Assembly (NCBI RefSeq): GCF_000478885.1
Contig: NC_022567.1
Span: forward strand, 1,488,001 to 1,552,000
Source of the DNA: Adlercreutzia equolifaciens DSM 19450
GTDB taxonomy: Bacteria > Actinomycetota > Coriobacteriia > Coriobacteriales > Eggerthellaceae
Length of the DNA stretch: 64,000 nucleotides
Direction: 5' to 3'
This document shows, piece by piece, positions 30,863 through 39,774 of this stretch. Both the position numbers and the translations under genes were made by a program. A model generated the notes under the pieces. That model did no database searches. It was not told the DNA's origin and saw only the letters and a program-made list of their open reading frames with translations. Every line of letters begins with the position of its first letter. The first letter of the stretch is position 1.

Positions 30863-32455
30863 ATGGCACAGCATCTAAGGGCAGTCATCTACGCGCGGTT
30901 CTCGTGCGACAAGCAGCGCGACGCGTCCATAGACGACCAGGTGGAGGCCTGCACGGGCTACTGCGAGCACATGGGCTACGAGATCGCGGGCGTCTATCCC
31001 GACTACGCGCTCTCGGGCCGCAGCGACGACCGCCCCCAGTTCCTCCGCATGGTGGACGACGCCAAGAAGGGCCTGTTCGACGTCGTCGTGGTCTGGAAGA
31101 TAGACCGCTTCGCCCGCAACATGATGGATCAGTTCCACTACGAGCGCGAGCTGTCGCTCTCCGGCGTCACGCTTGAGTCCTGCAAGGAGAACATAGCCGG
31201 CAACACCATAGAGGCCGACATGAACAAGGGGATGCTGGCGCTGTTCGCCCAGATACGCTCCCAGCAGTCGGCGGTGGACACCGTGCGCGGGATGCTCGGC
31301 AAGGCCGAGAAGGGCCAGTACCTCGGCATTCCGCGATTCGGCTACTCCCACGAGGGCGACGAGATAACGCTCGACCCCCGGTGGGCACCCGTGGCCAAGC
31401 GGCTGCACACGGACTACCTCTCCGGCGTGAGCATCGAGCACCTGGCCGCAGAGCTCCGCGACATGGGGGCCACGACCTCCGTCGGCACCGAGCCGGACTA
31501 CAAGTTCGTGCGCGGCATCCTGCGGAACATGGCCTACGCCGGCGTCTACGAGTGGGGAAGGAAGAAGGACTCGCGGGGGCGCGTCATACGCGACGAGGAC
31601 GGCCGCCCGGTGCCGCTCGTGCGGAAGGAGGGCGGGATGCCCGCCATCGTGTCCATGGACACCAAGCTCGCTTGCCTGCGCCTCCTGGGCTGCCACAAGA
31701 GGTACTCGGACAGGTACGACTACCTCCTCGCGGGGCGGCTCTTCAACGCCGCCACGGGCGCTCCCATGAACGGCGAGTACGCCACGGGCCGCTCCGGGGC
31801 GAAGTACTTCTACTACGCGGACAGGAGCGGCAAGCGGCGCGTGAGCGTCCGCAAGGAGCAGATCGAGGAGGCGCTGGCCGCCGCGGTGCGCGGCGTGCTG
31901 TCGGACGACGGCGTTCTGGACGCTCTCGCGGCCCGTGCGGCCGCGATGAGGCGCGAGATGGACAAGAGCGCGGAATCGGCGACAGAGGCCGCGAGGGCCG
32001 ATCTGGCGGCCCTGGAGCGCCGAAAGGGAAACATCCTGGACGCCGTTGCCGACGGCGCGCCGTGGCAGAGCCTGAAGGGGAAGCTGGATGAGATCGAGTC
32101 GGCCATGGACGCCGCCCGCCGGCGCATCTCCGAGGCCGAGCGGCGTGGGGAGGGCAATGGCTACGAGCAGCGCATGGCGGCGTTCCTCCGCTCGCGAAAG
32201 TTCGCGGAGCTTCCCGACGAGAAAATTATTTCCATGTTCGTAGGCTCGGCGGCGTATTTCGAGGGGCGAGCGGCGGCGATGCTCAACTTCACGGACGAGC
32301 GCGGCGATTTCGCGGAGCTTCGCGACATCATCGTGCAGGAAATAAAAAAGTCGAACCCCAGGTCAGACCTAGAGTTCGACTGTTTGAAGTCTGGCTCCCC
32401 GGGTAGGATTCGAACCTACAACCCTCCGGTTAACAGCCGGATGCTCTGCCGTTGA
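30863..32455 (+). CDS. Large serine recombinase (phage integrase)
   Basis: A 530-residue large serine integrase. The catalytic domain begins RAVIYARFSCDKQRD with Ser14, followed by the conserved SGRSDDRPQFLRMV (about 51-64) and the VVWKIDRFARN (about 78-88). The recombinase domain covers about 155-260, then a long coiled coil (about 340-450). The zinc-ribbon region around 285-315 (LLAGRLFNAATGAPM ... KYFYYAD) has lost the CxxC and C residues usual there. ATG has AAGGAG 9 bp upstream. The last 21 codons run through the antisense strand of the tRNA-Asn gene, so the C-terminus changes if the prophage excises. Confidence 0.9.
   Translation: MAQHLRAVIYARFSCDKQRDASIDDQVEACTGYCEHMGYEIAGVYPDYALSGRSDDRPQFLRMVDDAKKGLFDVVVVWKIDRFARNMMDQFHYERELSLSGVTLESCKENIAGNTIEADMNKGMLALFAQIRSQQSAVDTVRGMLGKAEKGQYLGIPRFGYSHEGDEITLDPRWAPVAKRLHTDYLSGVSIEHLAAELRDMGATTSVGTEPDYKFVRGILRNMAYAGVYEWGRKKDSRGRVIRDEDGRPVPLVRKEGGMPAIVSMDTKLACLRLLGCHKRYSDRYDYLLAGRLFNAATGAPMNGEYATGRSGAKYFYYADRSGKRRVSVRKEQIEEALAAAVRGVLSDDGVLDALAARAAAMRREMDKSAESATEAARADLAALERRKGNILDAVADGAPWQSLKGKLDEIESAMDAARRRISEAERRGEGNGYEQRMAAFLRSRKFAELPDEKIISMFVGSAAYFEGRAAAMLNFTDERGDFAELRDIIVQEIKKSNPRSDLEFDCLKSGSPGRIRTYNPPVNSRMLCR
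32344..32381 (-). terminator. Intrinsic terminator after tRNA-Asn, within the integrase 3' end
   Basis: Minus strand: AGTCGAAC, inner AGGTC/GACCT, GTTCGACT, then TTTTTT. A strong hairpin with T run that ends the tRNA transcript. It lies on the prophage side of the tRNA, so the phage brings it in or the junction lies beyond it. Confidence 0.75.
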
Positions 32456-32466
32456 GCTACCGAGGA
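32392..32466 (-). tRNA. tRNA-Asn (anticodon GUU), prophage attachment site
   Basis: 75 nt with encoded CCA. Acceptor TCCTCGG/CCGGGGA, D arm GCTC/GAGC, anticodon arm TCCGG-CTGTTAA-CCGGA with GTT, T arm GTAGG-TTCGAAT-CCTAC. The 3' end points toward the prophage; an intact gene at the junction is normal for integration at a tRNA 3' end. Confidence 0.93.
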
Positions 32467-32506
32467 ATGTCGCTTTCAGAACCTTCGCCCTGACGCGCAA
32501 GATAGT

Positions 32507-32534
32507 ATTATAACGAAGGGGCTTCGCTTTGCAA
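32507..32534 (-). promoter_or_regulatory. tRNA-Asn promoter
   Basis: Minus strand: -35 TTGCAA (32529-32534), 16 bp, -10 TATAAT (32507-32512). Start about 32,500, some 34 bp before the tRNA. Confidence 0.6.
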
Positions 32535-32560
32535 GACCCTATTTTCCCAAAGGCGAAAAT

Positions 32561-34726
32561 TTATTTTCGGCGCACCAGATAGCACTTGTGGATACGAGGG
32601 TTCCGCTCAAAGTCGTGGGGGATGGTGCGGGCGGTGATGTCCTCAAGCTCCACGCCGCAGCGCCCCAGCTCCTCGATGGCCGGCTTGAACGTGCGCAGGT
32701 TGCAGGAGAACACCGCCACGCCCCCGTCGGCCAAAAGACGCGAGACACCGACAAGCAGCTCCACATGGTCGCGCTGCACGTCCCAGGTGCGCCGGCCCAT
32801 GGCCTTCGAATTGGAGAAGGTCGGCGGGTCCACGAAAATGAGGTCGTAGCAATCGTGGCGCCGGCGCGCTTCGGCGATCCAGCGGGTGACGTCGGCGCGA
32901 ACGAGCTTGTTGGCCGCCCCTCCCCGCCGACCCCTCGACGAGCCTCCGTCCGTTCGATCCCTCCGATTCGGCTTGTCGGCAACTTCGAAGGCGAACCCGT
33001 TGGACGCAAGATTGCGGGCCGCCCAGTCCAGGTACGTCTGAGACAAGTCCACCGTCGTCGTCTCCTTCGCACCGCCGGCCGCAGCATGCAGCGTCGCCAC
33101 ACCCGTATAGGCGAACAGGTTCAGGAAGCGCTTGCCGGCGGCCATCTTCCCCACCATCTCGCGGGTCACGCGGTGATCGAGGAAGATGCCCGTATCAAGA
33201 TAGCCGCCCAAATCGATCTCGCAGATCAAGCCGTCCTCGCTCGTGTGGGTCACGAAACGGCGACCGCCGGCGTCGCGGTACTGCCCGCCGCCCTTCGCGC
33301 GCAAACGGGACTTGGAGAACACGTGCTCCGGCGGAATGCCCAGCACGACGGGCACCAGGGCGAGCACGTCCTCGAAGCGTGCGCGGGCCTGCTCGGGGTC
33401 GACGGACTTGGGCGGCGCGTACTCGGCCACATGGGCGTACAGCTCGCCCTCGCCCTCGGCCGCCCCCTCGTACAGGTCGATGGCGCAGGCGTACTCCGGC
33501 ACATCGGCATCGTAGAGACGATAGCAGGCCATCCCCTCGCGCGCCGCCCATTTGCGCCGCTCGCGGGCCACCTTACGCAAACGACTCGCGAACTGGACGG
33601 CCGCCGGGTCGTTCACCTCGACGGGAATGTCGGCACCCCCGGCGGGGTTGGCCACGGCGATAACGGCGGGACGCCGCGGCGGCTCGTCGAACACCTCTAT
33701 CGTCGTCTCGGAGCGCCCGCGGCCAAGCTTGAGACGCGCCGCCGGCTCCTCCTTGAACTTCGCGGCCATGCCCTCGAAACCGGCGAAGGCGAAGCGAGAA
33801 CCGGCCGGCGCCTCGCGGGAAGCGGCCACGCAGGCAGCCCGGGCAGCCACGGCCTCGGCATCGTCGTCGGCCCGAAAGGCCGAGGCGACGCTGGCCACGA
33901 GTCGAGGGGCACCGGGACGCACCGGTGCGGTGGCAAGCAGCGCCATGCGCGCCTCGCAGCGTTCGTCCGCCTCGTCCAACAGGTCGCCCCAGGCTTTTTC
34001 GGGAAACGCCGTCCAGCCCGTGAACCCCCATCGTTCGCGCAAGAGGCCCGGCGCCCGATCCTCGCGCACCTCCGCTGCCTCGCGGGCGAGGATGCTGTCG
34101 TCGTCGACGGGGTCGAGAAACGTCATCCCCTCCGCAAACAGCTCGGCCGCACCAACTGCCGCGAGCAGCGTTGCCGCCTGCGACACCACCGAGGGCGCCT
34201 CCTCCCCGGCCTCGTCGCCAAGGTACGCCCGGCGTGTGAGGGAGCGGCCCGACAGATCGAGCGAGAGCGTCGCCTTCTCCTCTCGAAGACGCACTTCAAG
34301 GAGGGCATCGGGTTGCTGGGGACTCACATCGGGTCGCGCGCCACGAACCTCGGCCAAACGATCGCAGATGGCGTCCTTCACCTTCAAGGCGACGAATTGG
34401 GTGTTGCGCAGCTCGGCGTTGGTGCCGCTCGCCCGCACGGCGATGCTCGCCTCCTCGGCGATCACCGCCTCCCAGGGAAGCTCGCGCACGCCGGCGTACA
34501 GGGCATCGGCGTCGCGCGCCGCCACGCGACCCACCGTGAGATTAACGCGCCCCGCGAGTCGCGACCACAGGCACGCACGCAGGGCGTCCTCAGGCGCGCC
34601 GAAAAACGATGCGCCGCCGGACAGCGGACGCACCTTCCTCACGCCGAGTCCGTGCAGCTCATCCGCCAGGAGCTTCTCGGCGCCCGGCAGGCACGTGGCG
34701 AAGAACTCATATACGGCCTCATTCAT
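32561..34726 (-). CDS. rlmL: Bifunctional 23S rRNA methyltransferase RlmKL
   Basis: A 721-residue protein with the RlmL/RlmK layout. N-terminal THUMP and first methyltransferase (residues about 1-370) and a second Rossmann methyltransferase with FLNLFAYTGVATLHAAAGG and TTVDLSQTYLDWAARN (about 555-600), then the catalytic DPPTFSNSKAM motif (about 655). These enzymes make m2G2445 and m7G2069 in E. coli 23S rRNA. The first domain is less well conserved than in proteobacteria, and the insert around 620 (basic, RSRGRRGGA) is unusual. ATG 34724-34726 is the better start. Confidence 0.85.
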   Translation of the reverse strand: MNEAVYEFFATCLPGAEKLLADELHGLGVRKVRPLSGGASFFGAPEDALRACLWSRLAGRVNLTVGRVAARDADALYAGVRELPWEAVIAEEASIAVRASGTNAELRNTQFVALKVKDAICDRLAEVRGARPDVSPQQPDALLEVRLREEKATLSLDLSGRSLTRRAYLGDEAGEEAPSVVSQAATLLAAVGAAELFAEGMTFLDPVDDDSILAREAAEVREDRAPGLLRERWGFTGWTAFPEKAWGDLLDEADERCEARMALLATAPVRPGAPRLVASVASAFRADDDAEAVAARAACVAASREAPAGSRFAFAGFEGMAAKFKEEPAARLKLGRGRSETTIEVFDEPPRRPAVIAVANPAGGADIPVEVNDPAAVQFASRLRKVARERRKWAAREGMACYRLYDADVPEYACAIDLYEGAAEGEGELYAHVAEYAPPKSVDPEQARARFEDVLALVPVVLGIPPEHVFSKSRLRAKGGGQYRDAGGRRFVTHTSEDGLICEIDLGGYLDTGIFLDHRVTREMVGKMAAGKRFLNLFAYTGVATLHAAAGGAKETTTVDLSQTYLDWAARNLASNGFAFEVADKPNRRDRTDGGSSRGRRGGAANKLVRADVTRWIAEARRRHDCYDLIFVDPPTFSNSKAMGRRTWDVQRDHVELLVGVSRLLADGGVAVFSCNLRTFKPAIEELGRCGVELEDITARTIPHDFERNPRIHKCYLVRRK

Positions 34727-34767
34727 AGGGCCCTCACTGCCTTCCTTGCAATAATTTCGAAATTCCT

Positions 34768-34916
34768 GGTCACAAAATCGAGTTTTGGGTTTTCTGAGCC
34801 AACGTTTTCGGCGACTCGGCAACTTTTAAGCCTGAATTTGTCCGCAGAACGAGCTGAAACGGACAAGATATGCGAGTTTGGGCCACCGCAGAAACCCAAA
34901 ACTCGACTTTGTGACC
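34768..34916. repeat. 149-bp nested inverted-repeat element (MITE-like)
   Basis: Arms 34768-34796 and 34889-34916 are inverted repeats starting GGTCACAAA and containing TCGAGTTTTGGGTTT, with one mismatch and a one-base indel. A second pair TTGTCCG/CGGACAA lies inside. No gene. It has the structure of a miniature inverted-repeat element or an RNA hairpin. Confidence 0.6.
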
Positions 34917-34925
34917 ATTTTTACA

Positions 34926-34965
34926 CGCAAAAGAAGATGCCCGCAGCAGCGAGGCCGCGGGCATC
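34926..34965 (-). terminator. rpoD terminator
   Basis: Minus strand: GATGCCCGC, 12-nt loop, GCGGGCATC, then TTCTTTT. A perfect 9-bp stem just after the rpoD stop. Confidence 0.85.
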
Positions 34966-34984
34966 GGGTCTGTCGGGTCGTTCC

Positions 34985-36235
<1,251 letters not shown>

Positions 36236-36312
36236 GCGATAGTCCTTTCTCTGGCGTCTGCGCCTGATTTTGGGCATAGAAACACAATTCTGGCGCAGAG
36301 ATACAGCAGAGA

Positions 36313-36341
36313 AGAATACTACAAAGAGAAGACCCCTTCAA
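36313..36341 (-). promoter_or_regulatory. rpoD promoter
   Basis: Minus strand: -35 TTGAAG (36336-36341), 17 bp, -10 TATTCT (36313-36318). Leader of about 70 nt. Confidence 0.5.
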
Positions 36342-36485
36342 GAGAAAACCGGCCGGAAGTTTAAGCGCAATGACAAACGCATTATCCATGGAACCGCCAT
36401 GGAAGAAAGGCTCCATGCCGCTGCAGCAGTTGCCCCATTGCTTCGGCGAACCTCAAAGGAAAATCAGTCCCAATAGAAGAACGGC

Positions 36486-37196
36486 CTATATCGTCTCGGC
36501 CAACTTGTACCCGACGCGCCAGATAGTGACGAGGTAGCGTGGTTTGGAAGGGTCGTCCTCTATCTTCTCGCGGATCTTACGCACCATGACGGTGATGGAG
36601 TTGGGGTCGGCAGCCTCTTTGCTTCCCCAAAGCGCCTCGAGGATCTGATCGCGGGTGAACACGGCGCCCGGATCGGAGGCGAGCAGCTCTAAAAGCTCGA
36701 TCTCCCGGGAGGACAGCGCCACGACTTCTCCGCGCATTCGAACCTCGTACTTCACGAAGCGTATCTCCAAATCCCCTACCGAGAACGCCTCGGGACGGCG
36801 GTCGCGTCCCTCATGCTGGCGCTCGCGATCGCGTTCTCGACGGCGCAAATGTGCGTTCAGCCGCAAAAGCAGCTCCTCGGGCTGGAAGGGCTTCACGAGG
36901 TAGTCGTCGGCGCCGGCCTTAAAGCCGATCGACTTGTCAACGATGTCGCCCTTGGCCGTGAGAAACATGATCGGCACCTTGCGGCCCTCACCTCGGACGA
37001 TCTCGCAGATTTCGAAACCGTTAATGTCGGGCAGCATCACATCCAGAATAAGGAAGTCGGGGCGCTCGGCCCTCAGCATCTCCAGGCCGTCGGCCCCGTT
37101 GCCCGCACAGCAGAAGTCGTAGCCGCCGCGGCGTACAATCTGCTCGATGAGCACCTGCATAGACGCGTCGTCGTCGACGAGCATCACCTTAGTCAT
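36486..37196 (-). CDS. OmpR/PhoB-type response regulator
   Basis: A 236-residue regulator. Receiver domain with DDD at 8-10, phosphorylation site Asp52 (LILDVMLPDING), Thr80 and Lys102. The C-terminal winged helix (about 140-236) has SSREIELLELLASDPG and PRYLVTIWRVGYKL. A basic linker (RRRERDRERQHEGRD) joins them. It overlaps the sensor gene by 8 bp, so the two are co-translated. Target genes are not shown; the adjacent DMSO-reductase-like operon is the natural candidate. Confidence 0.92.
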   Translation of the reverse strand: MTKVMLVDDDASMQVLIEQIVRRGGYDFCCAGNGADGLEMLRAERPDFLILDVMLPDINGFEICEIVRGEGRKVPIMFLTAKGDIVDKSIGFKAGADDYLVKPFQPEELLLRLNAHLRRRERDRERQHEGRDRRPEAFSVGDLEIRFVKYEVRMRGEVVALSSREIELLELLASDPGAVFTRDQILEALWGSKEAADPNSITVMVRKIREKIEDDPSKPRYLVTIWRVGYKLAETI

Positions 37197-38997
37197 GATC
37201 TTCCTCCTCTACGGGCAATTCGACGGTGAACGTCGAGCCACACCCCGGCTCACTTGCCACAGTCACGGTGCCGCCCATCATGGCCACCAGATCCTTCACC
37301 AACGAGAGCCCCAGTCCGCTGCCGCCGTAGCGACGCACCGTGGACATGTTCTCCTGACGAAACCGCTCGAAGATAAGCTCCTGGGCCTCTTTCGGAATAC
37401 CGATGCCGGTATCGGTCACGCGCATCACCACTTTGCGAGCGTCATCCTCGTCCGCCTCGCAGCAAACGCGCACAGCCACCTCGCCGCCGGCATCGGTGAA
37501 CTTCACGGCATTGCTCGTCAGATTCGCAAGCACCCGACGCAGCTTTTCCCAATCCCCCATGATGAGGGGCACGTCGAAGTCGACCCGTGTGGTAAAGGCT
37601 ACGCCCTTTTTGGCGGCCACCGGCGCCATAGCCGACTCTACCATACCCACGAGGTCGTTCAGATCAACCAGCTCCAGGTTCAACGTCTCGGAGCCCGCCT
37701 GAATGCGGGCGCACTCCAGCACGTTGTCCACCATCTCAAGCAAAATGGCGCCGTTTTTGCCAATCTCCTCCAACTGGCGGCGCGCCTCGGGCCGGCCGGG
37801 CCCGATGGACTCGCCCAGGAGCTCGGCGAAAGCCAAAATGGAAGTAAGTGGCGTGCGCAGCTCGTGGCTAACGATGGCAAGGAAATCGGACTTGTACTGG
37901 TTGTCTCGGGCGAGTTGGGCATTGATCTCCTCCACTCGACGACGTTGACGCTCCAGCTCGGCATTAGCGCGGGAGAGTTGCTCGGTGCGCTCGGCCACCT
38001 GCGACTCCAGACTTCCGTAAAGCTCCTCCAAGCGCTGGGCCATGGAATGGTACTGCTCGATGAGGTCGTCTATCTCGCGGGACGAGTACAGCACGCCTCG
38101 GTCGGTCGTGGCCAGGGAATCCCGCGCCGGCAGGCCACGTAGGCAACCAGGAGCGAGCGCGGATTCATTCGCATCGACGTCTGCTGGCCCAAAGACCCTC
38201 GGAGTGGTCGTTTCCCCCTCGGCCGCGCGCGCATCGGGCTCGGCTACGCGGGAGAAAGAAGCTCGAAGCTCCGTCAAGGGCTCGGTAATGAGCCGGCTGA
38301 TGACAACGTAGATAAGAAGCGCCATGGCCGCCACCACGGCAAGAAAGAACATCATGTTGCCGATGATGGCGTCGCGCATGTTGGTCATGGCGCCATCTGC
38401 GGGCACCACCACCGACACCGCTCCGGCCACATCCCCCACGCTCCAGCCTTCTTTCGGGTAACCGGTCGCATCCAACTCGCCGGCAGGCTGACCATGGCAC
38501 TCGGTACAGTCGTTGGAGACGTCCATGGCCCGCACATAGCGGAAAACCTGATCGCCGCCCTCGGTCTGATAACCCCATACCTCGTCGGTGTCCTTATCCG
38601 CCAGAAACGTCTCGATGGCGGCGGCCTCGTAGGCGTCCGGGGTATTGTAGATGTTGCGCGGGTTCAAGTTCGTGAAGCGGATGGAGTAATCCGTCTTCTC
38701 GGAGAACAGCGCCGCCACCGACTTGCCCGCAATGGCGCAATTCAGTCCCTTGTAGTCGTACTCCCCGTCGGAGGTATAGTTGATGACGTTCTGGTTCAGC
38801 GAGATGAAATCCCACATGGCATCCATCTCGGTAACGAGCACCCGCGACTTCTCCAGAAGATCGGTCTCGGCGCGGCGCGATTGATCGTCATAGGTGAACG
38901 CAAGGAACACCGCCGATATCAGCACGAGAACAACCGTGAGAAGCCCGATAAGCTTCGTCCGCAGCCCGATCTTCCTCTGTCGCCCAAAAATCGTCAT
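37189..38997 (-). CDS. Sensor histidine kinase with c-type heme sensor domain
   Basis: A 602-residue kinase. Transmembrane 1 at 15-35; an extracellular Tll0287-like (DUF3365) domain at about 45-205 with a heme-attachment motif CTECH at 164-168; transmembrane 2 at 214-235; HAMP at about 236-290 with a long acidic insertion; coiled coil to 370; HisKA with His378 (SHELRTPLTS); HATPase with the G boxes (FERFRQENMSTVRRYGGSGLGLSL). The heme suggests sensing of redox or gas. It is upstream of, and overlaps, its response regulator. Head of the operon at the palindrome 39076-39103. Confidence 0.9.
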   Translation of the reverse strand: MTIFGRQRKIGLRTKLIGLLTVVLVLISAVFLAFTYDDQSRRAETDLLEKSRVLVTEMDAMWDFISLNQNVINYTSDGEYDYKGLNCAIAGKSVAALFSEKTDYSIRFTNLNPRNIYNTPDAYEAAAIETFLADKDTDEVWGYQTEGGDQVFRYVRAMDVSNDCTECHGQPAGELDATGYPKEGWSVGDVAGAVSVVVPADGAMTNMRDAIIGNMMFFLAVVAAMALLIYVVISRLITEPLTELRASFSRVAEPDARAAEGETTTPRVFGPADVDANESALAPGCLRGLPARDSLATTDRGVLYSSREIDDLIEQYHSMAQRLEELYGSLESQVAERTEQLSRANAELERQRRRVEEINAQLARDNQYKSDFLAIVSHELRTPLTSILAFAELLGESIGPGRPEARRQLEEIGKNGAILLEMVDNVLECARIQAGSETLNLELVDLNDLVGMVESAMAPVAAKKGVAFTTRVDFDVPLIMGDWEKLRRVLANLTSNAVKFTDAGGEVAVRVCCEADEDDARKVVMRVTDTGIGIPKEAQELIFERFRQENMSTVRRYGGSGLGLSLVKDLVAMMGGTVTVASEPGCGSTFTVELPVEEEDHD

Positions 38998-39075
38998 GGC
39001 TCTATCGCGCCTGCTTCCAGGCAGCGCGCGGCCGGCTCGCGTTCTTCTCCATTCACCCTCCCTAACGCCCGATGC

Positions 39076-39103
39076 GGCTGGTAGGAGTTATACCCTACCA
39101 GCC
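39076..39103. promoter_or_regulatory. 10-bp perfect palindrome between dms-like operon and sensor kinase
   Basis: GGCTGGTAGG, 8 bp, CCTACCAGCC. No T run on either side. It may be an operator for the two-component system or an mRNA-end hairpin of the reductase operon. Confidence 0.35.
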
Positions 39104-39141
39104 GCCGTAAAGCTAGTGTCCCGTTCTTAAGCCGTCGGCGC

Positions 39142-39759
39142 TCAGGCCTCGTGGCCCACTTCCTGCGGGTTGCGCAGCACGCCACCTTTGGCCGCGTCGC
39201 GATGAGGCGCGAACACCACAGCGGGGCCCGTCTCATCGGTCAGCTCGCCCAGGGCGCTCACGCCCTCGGGATGGCGCTCCCGCAGTTCAGCGAGGGTGCC
39301 GAACTCGAGCGCGCGCACCGGGCAGGCCTTGGCGCAAGTGGGATCCGGCACGCCCTCCGGGTTCTCGTCCGAGCAGAGCACGCACTTGTGGGACAGGCCG
39401 TCGTCCAGCTGCACGGGATGCCCATAGGGGCAGCTTTTCTCGCAGGTCATGCAGCCGATGCACTTCTCCTTGTCGTTGTTGACGATGCCCGTTTCCGGAT
39501 CCTTCTGCATGGCTCCGGTGGGGCAGTTGGCCACGCAGGCCGGGTTCTCGCAGTGGCCGCAGGTCATCGATACGTAGTAGGTGAACGCCGTGGCGGTAAA
39601 GGCACCGGCATCGTCGGCCTTCCACTCGCCGCCGCCGAACTCGTACACCTTGCGGAACTTTTGCGGCACCTCCAGGTTGTTGCGGTCGAAGCACGAGGTC
39701 ATGCAGGCCTTGCAGCCGGTGCAGATGTCGGTGTTGACGAAAAATCCGTACTGTTCCAT
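39142..39759 (-). CDS. DmsB-like iron-sulfur subunit
   Basis: A 205-residue four-cluster ferredoxin-like subunit. Cysteine sets: CTGCKACMTSC (residues about 13-23), CGHCENPACVANC (about 63-75), CIGCMTCEKSC (about 92-102), then CVLCSDENPEGVPDPTCAKAC. No Tat signal, as in DmsB. It passes electrons to the molybdopterin subunit encoded 15 bp upstream. A membrane anchor (DmsC-like) is not in this window. Confidence 0.9.
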   Translation of the reverse strand: MEQYGFFVNTDICTGCKACMTSCFDRNNLEVPQKFRKVYEFGGGEWKADDAGAFTATAFTYYVSMTCGHCENPACVANCPTGAMQKDPETGIVNNDKEKCIGCMTCEKSCPYGHPVQLDDGLSHKCVLCSDENPEGVPDPTCAKACPVRALEFGTLAELRERHPEGVSALGELTDETGPAVVFAPHRDAAKGGVLRNPQEVGHEA

Positions 39760-39774
39760 GATCTATCCCCCTCT

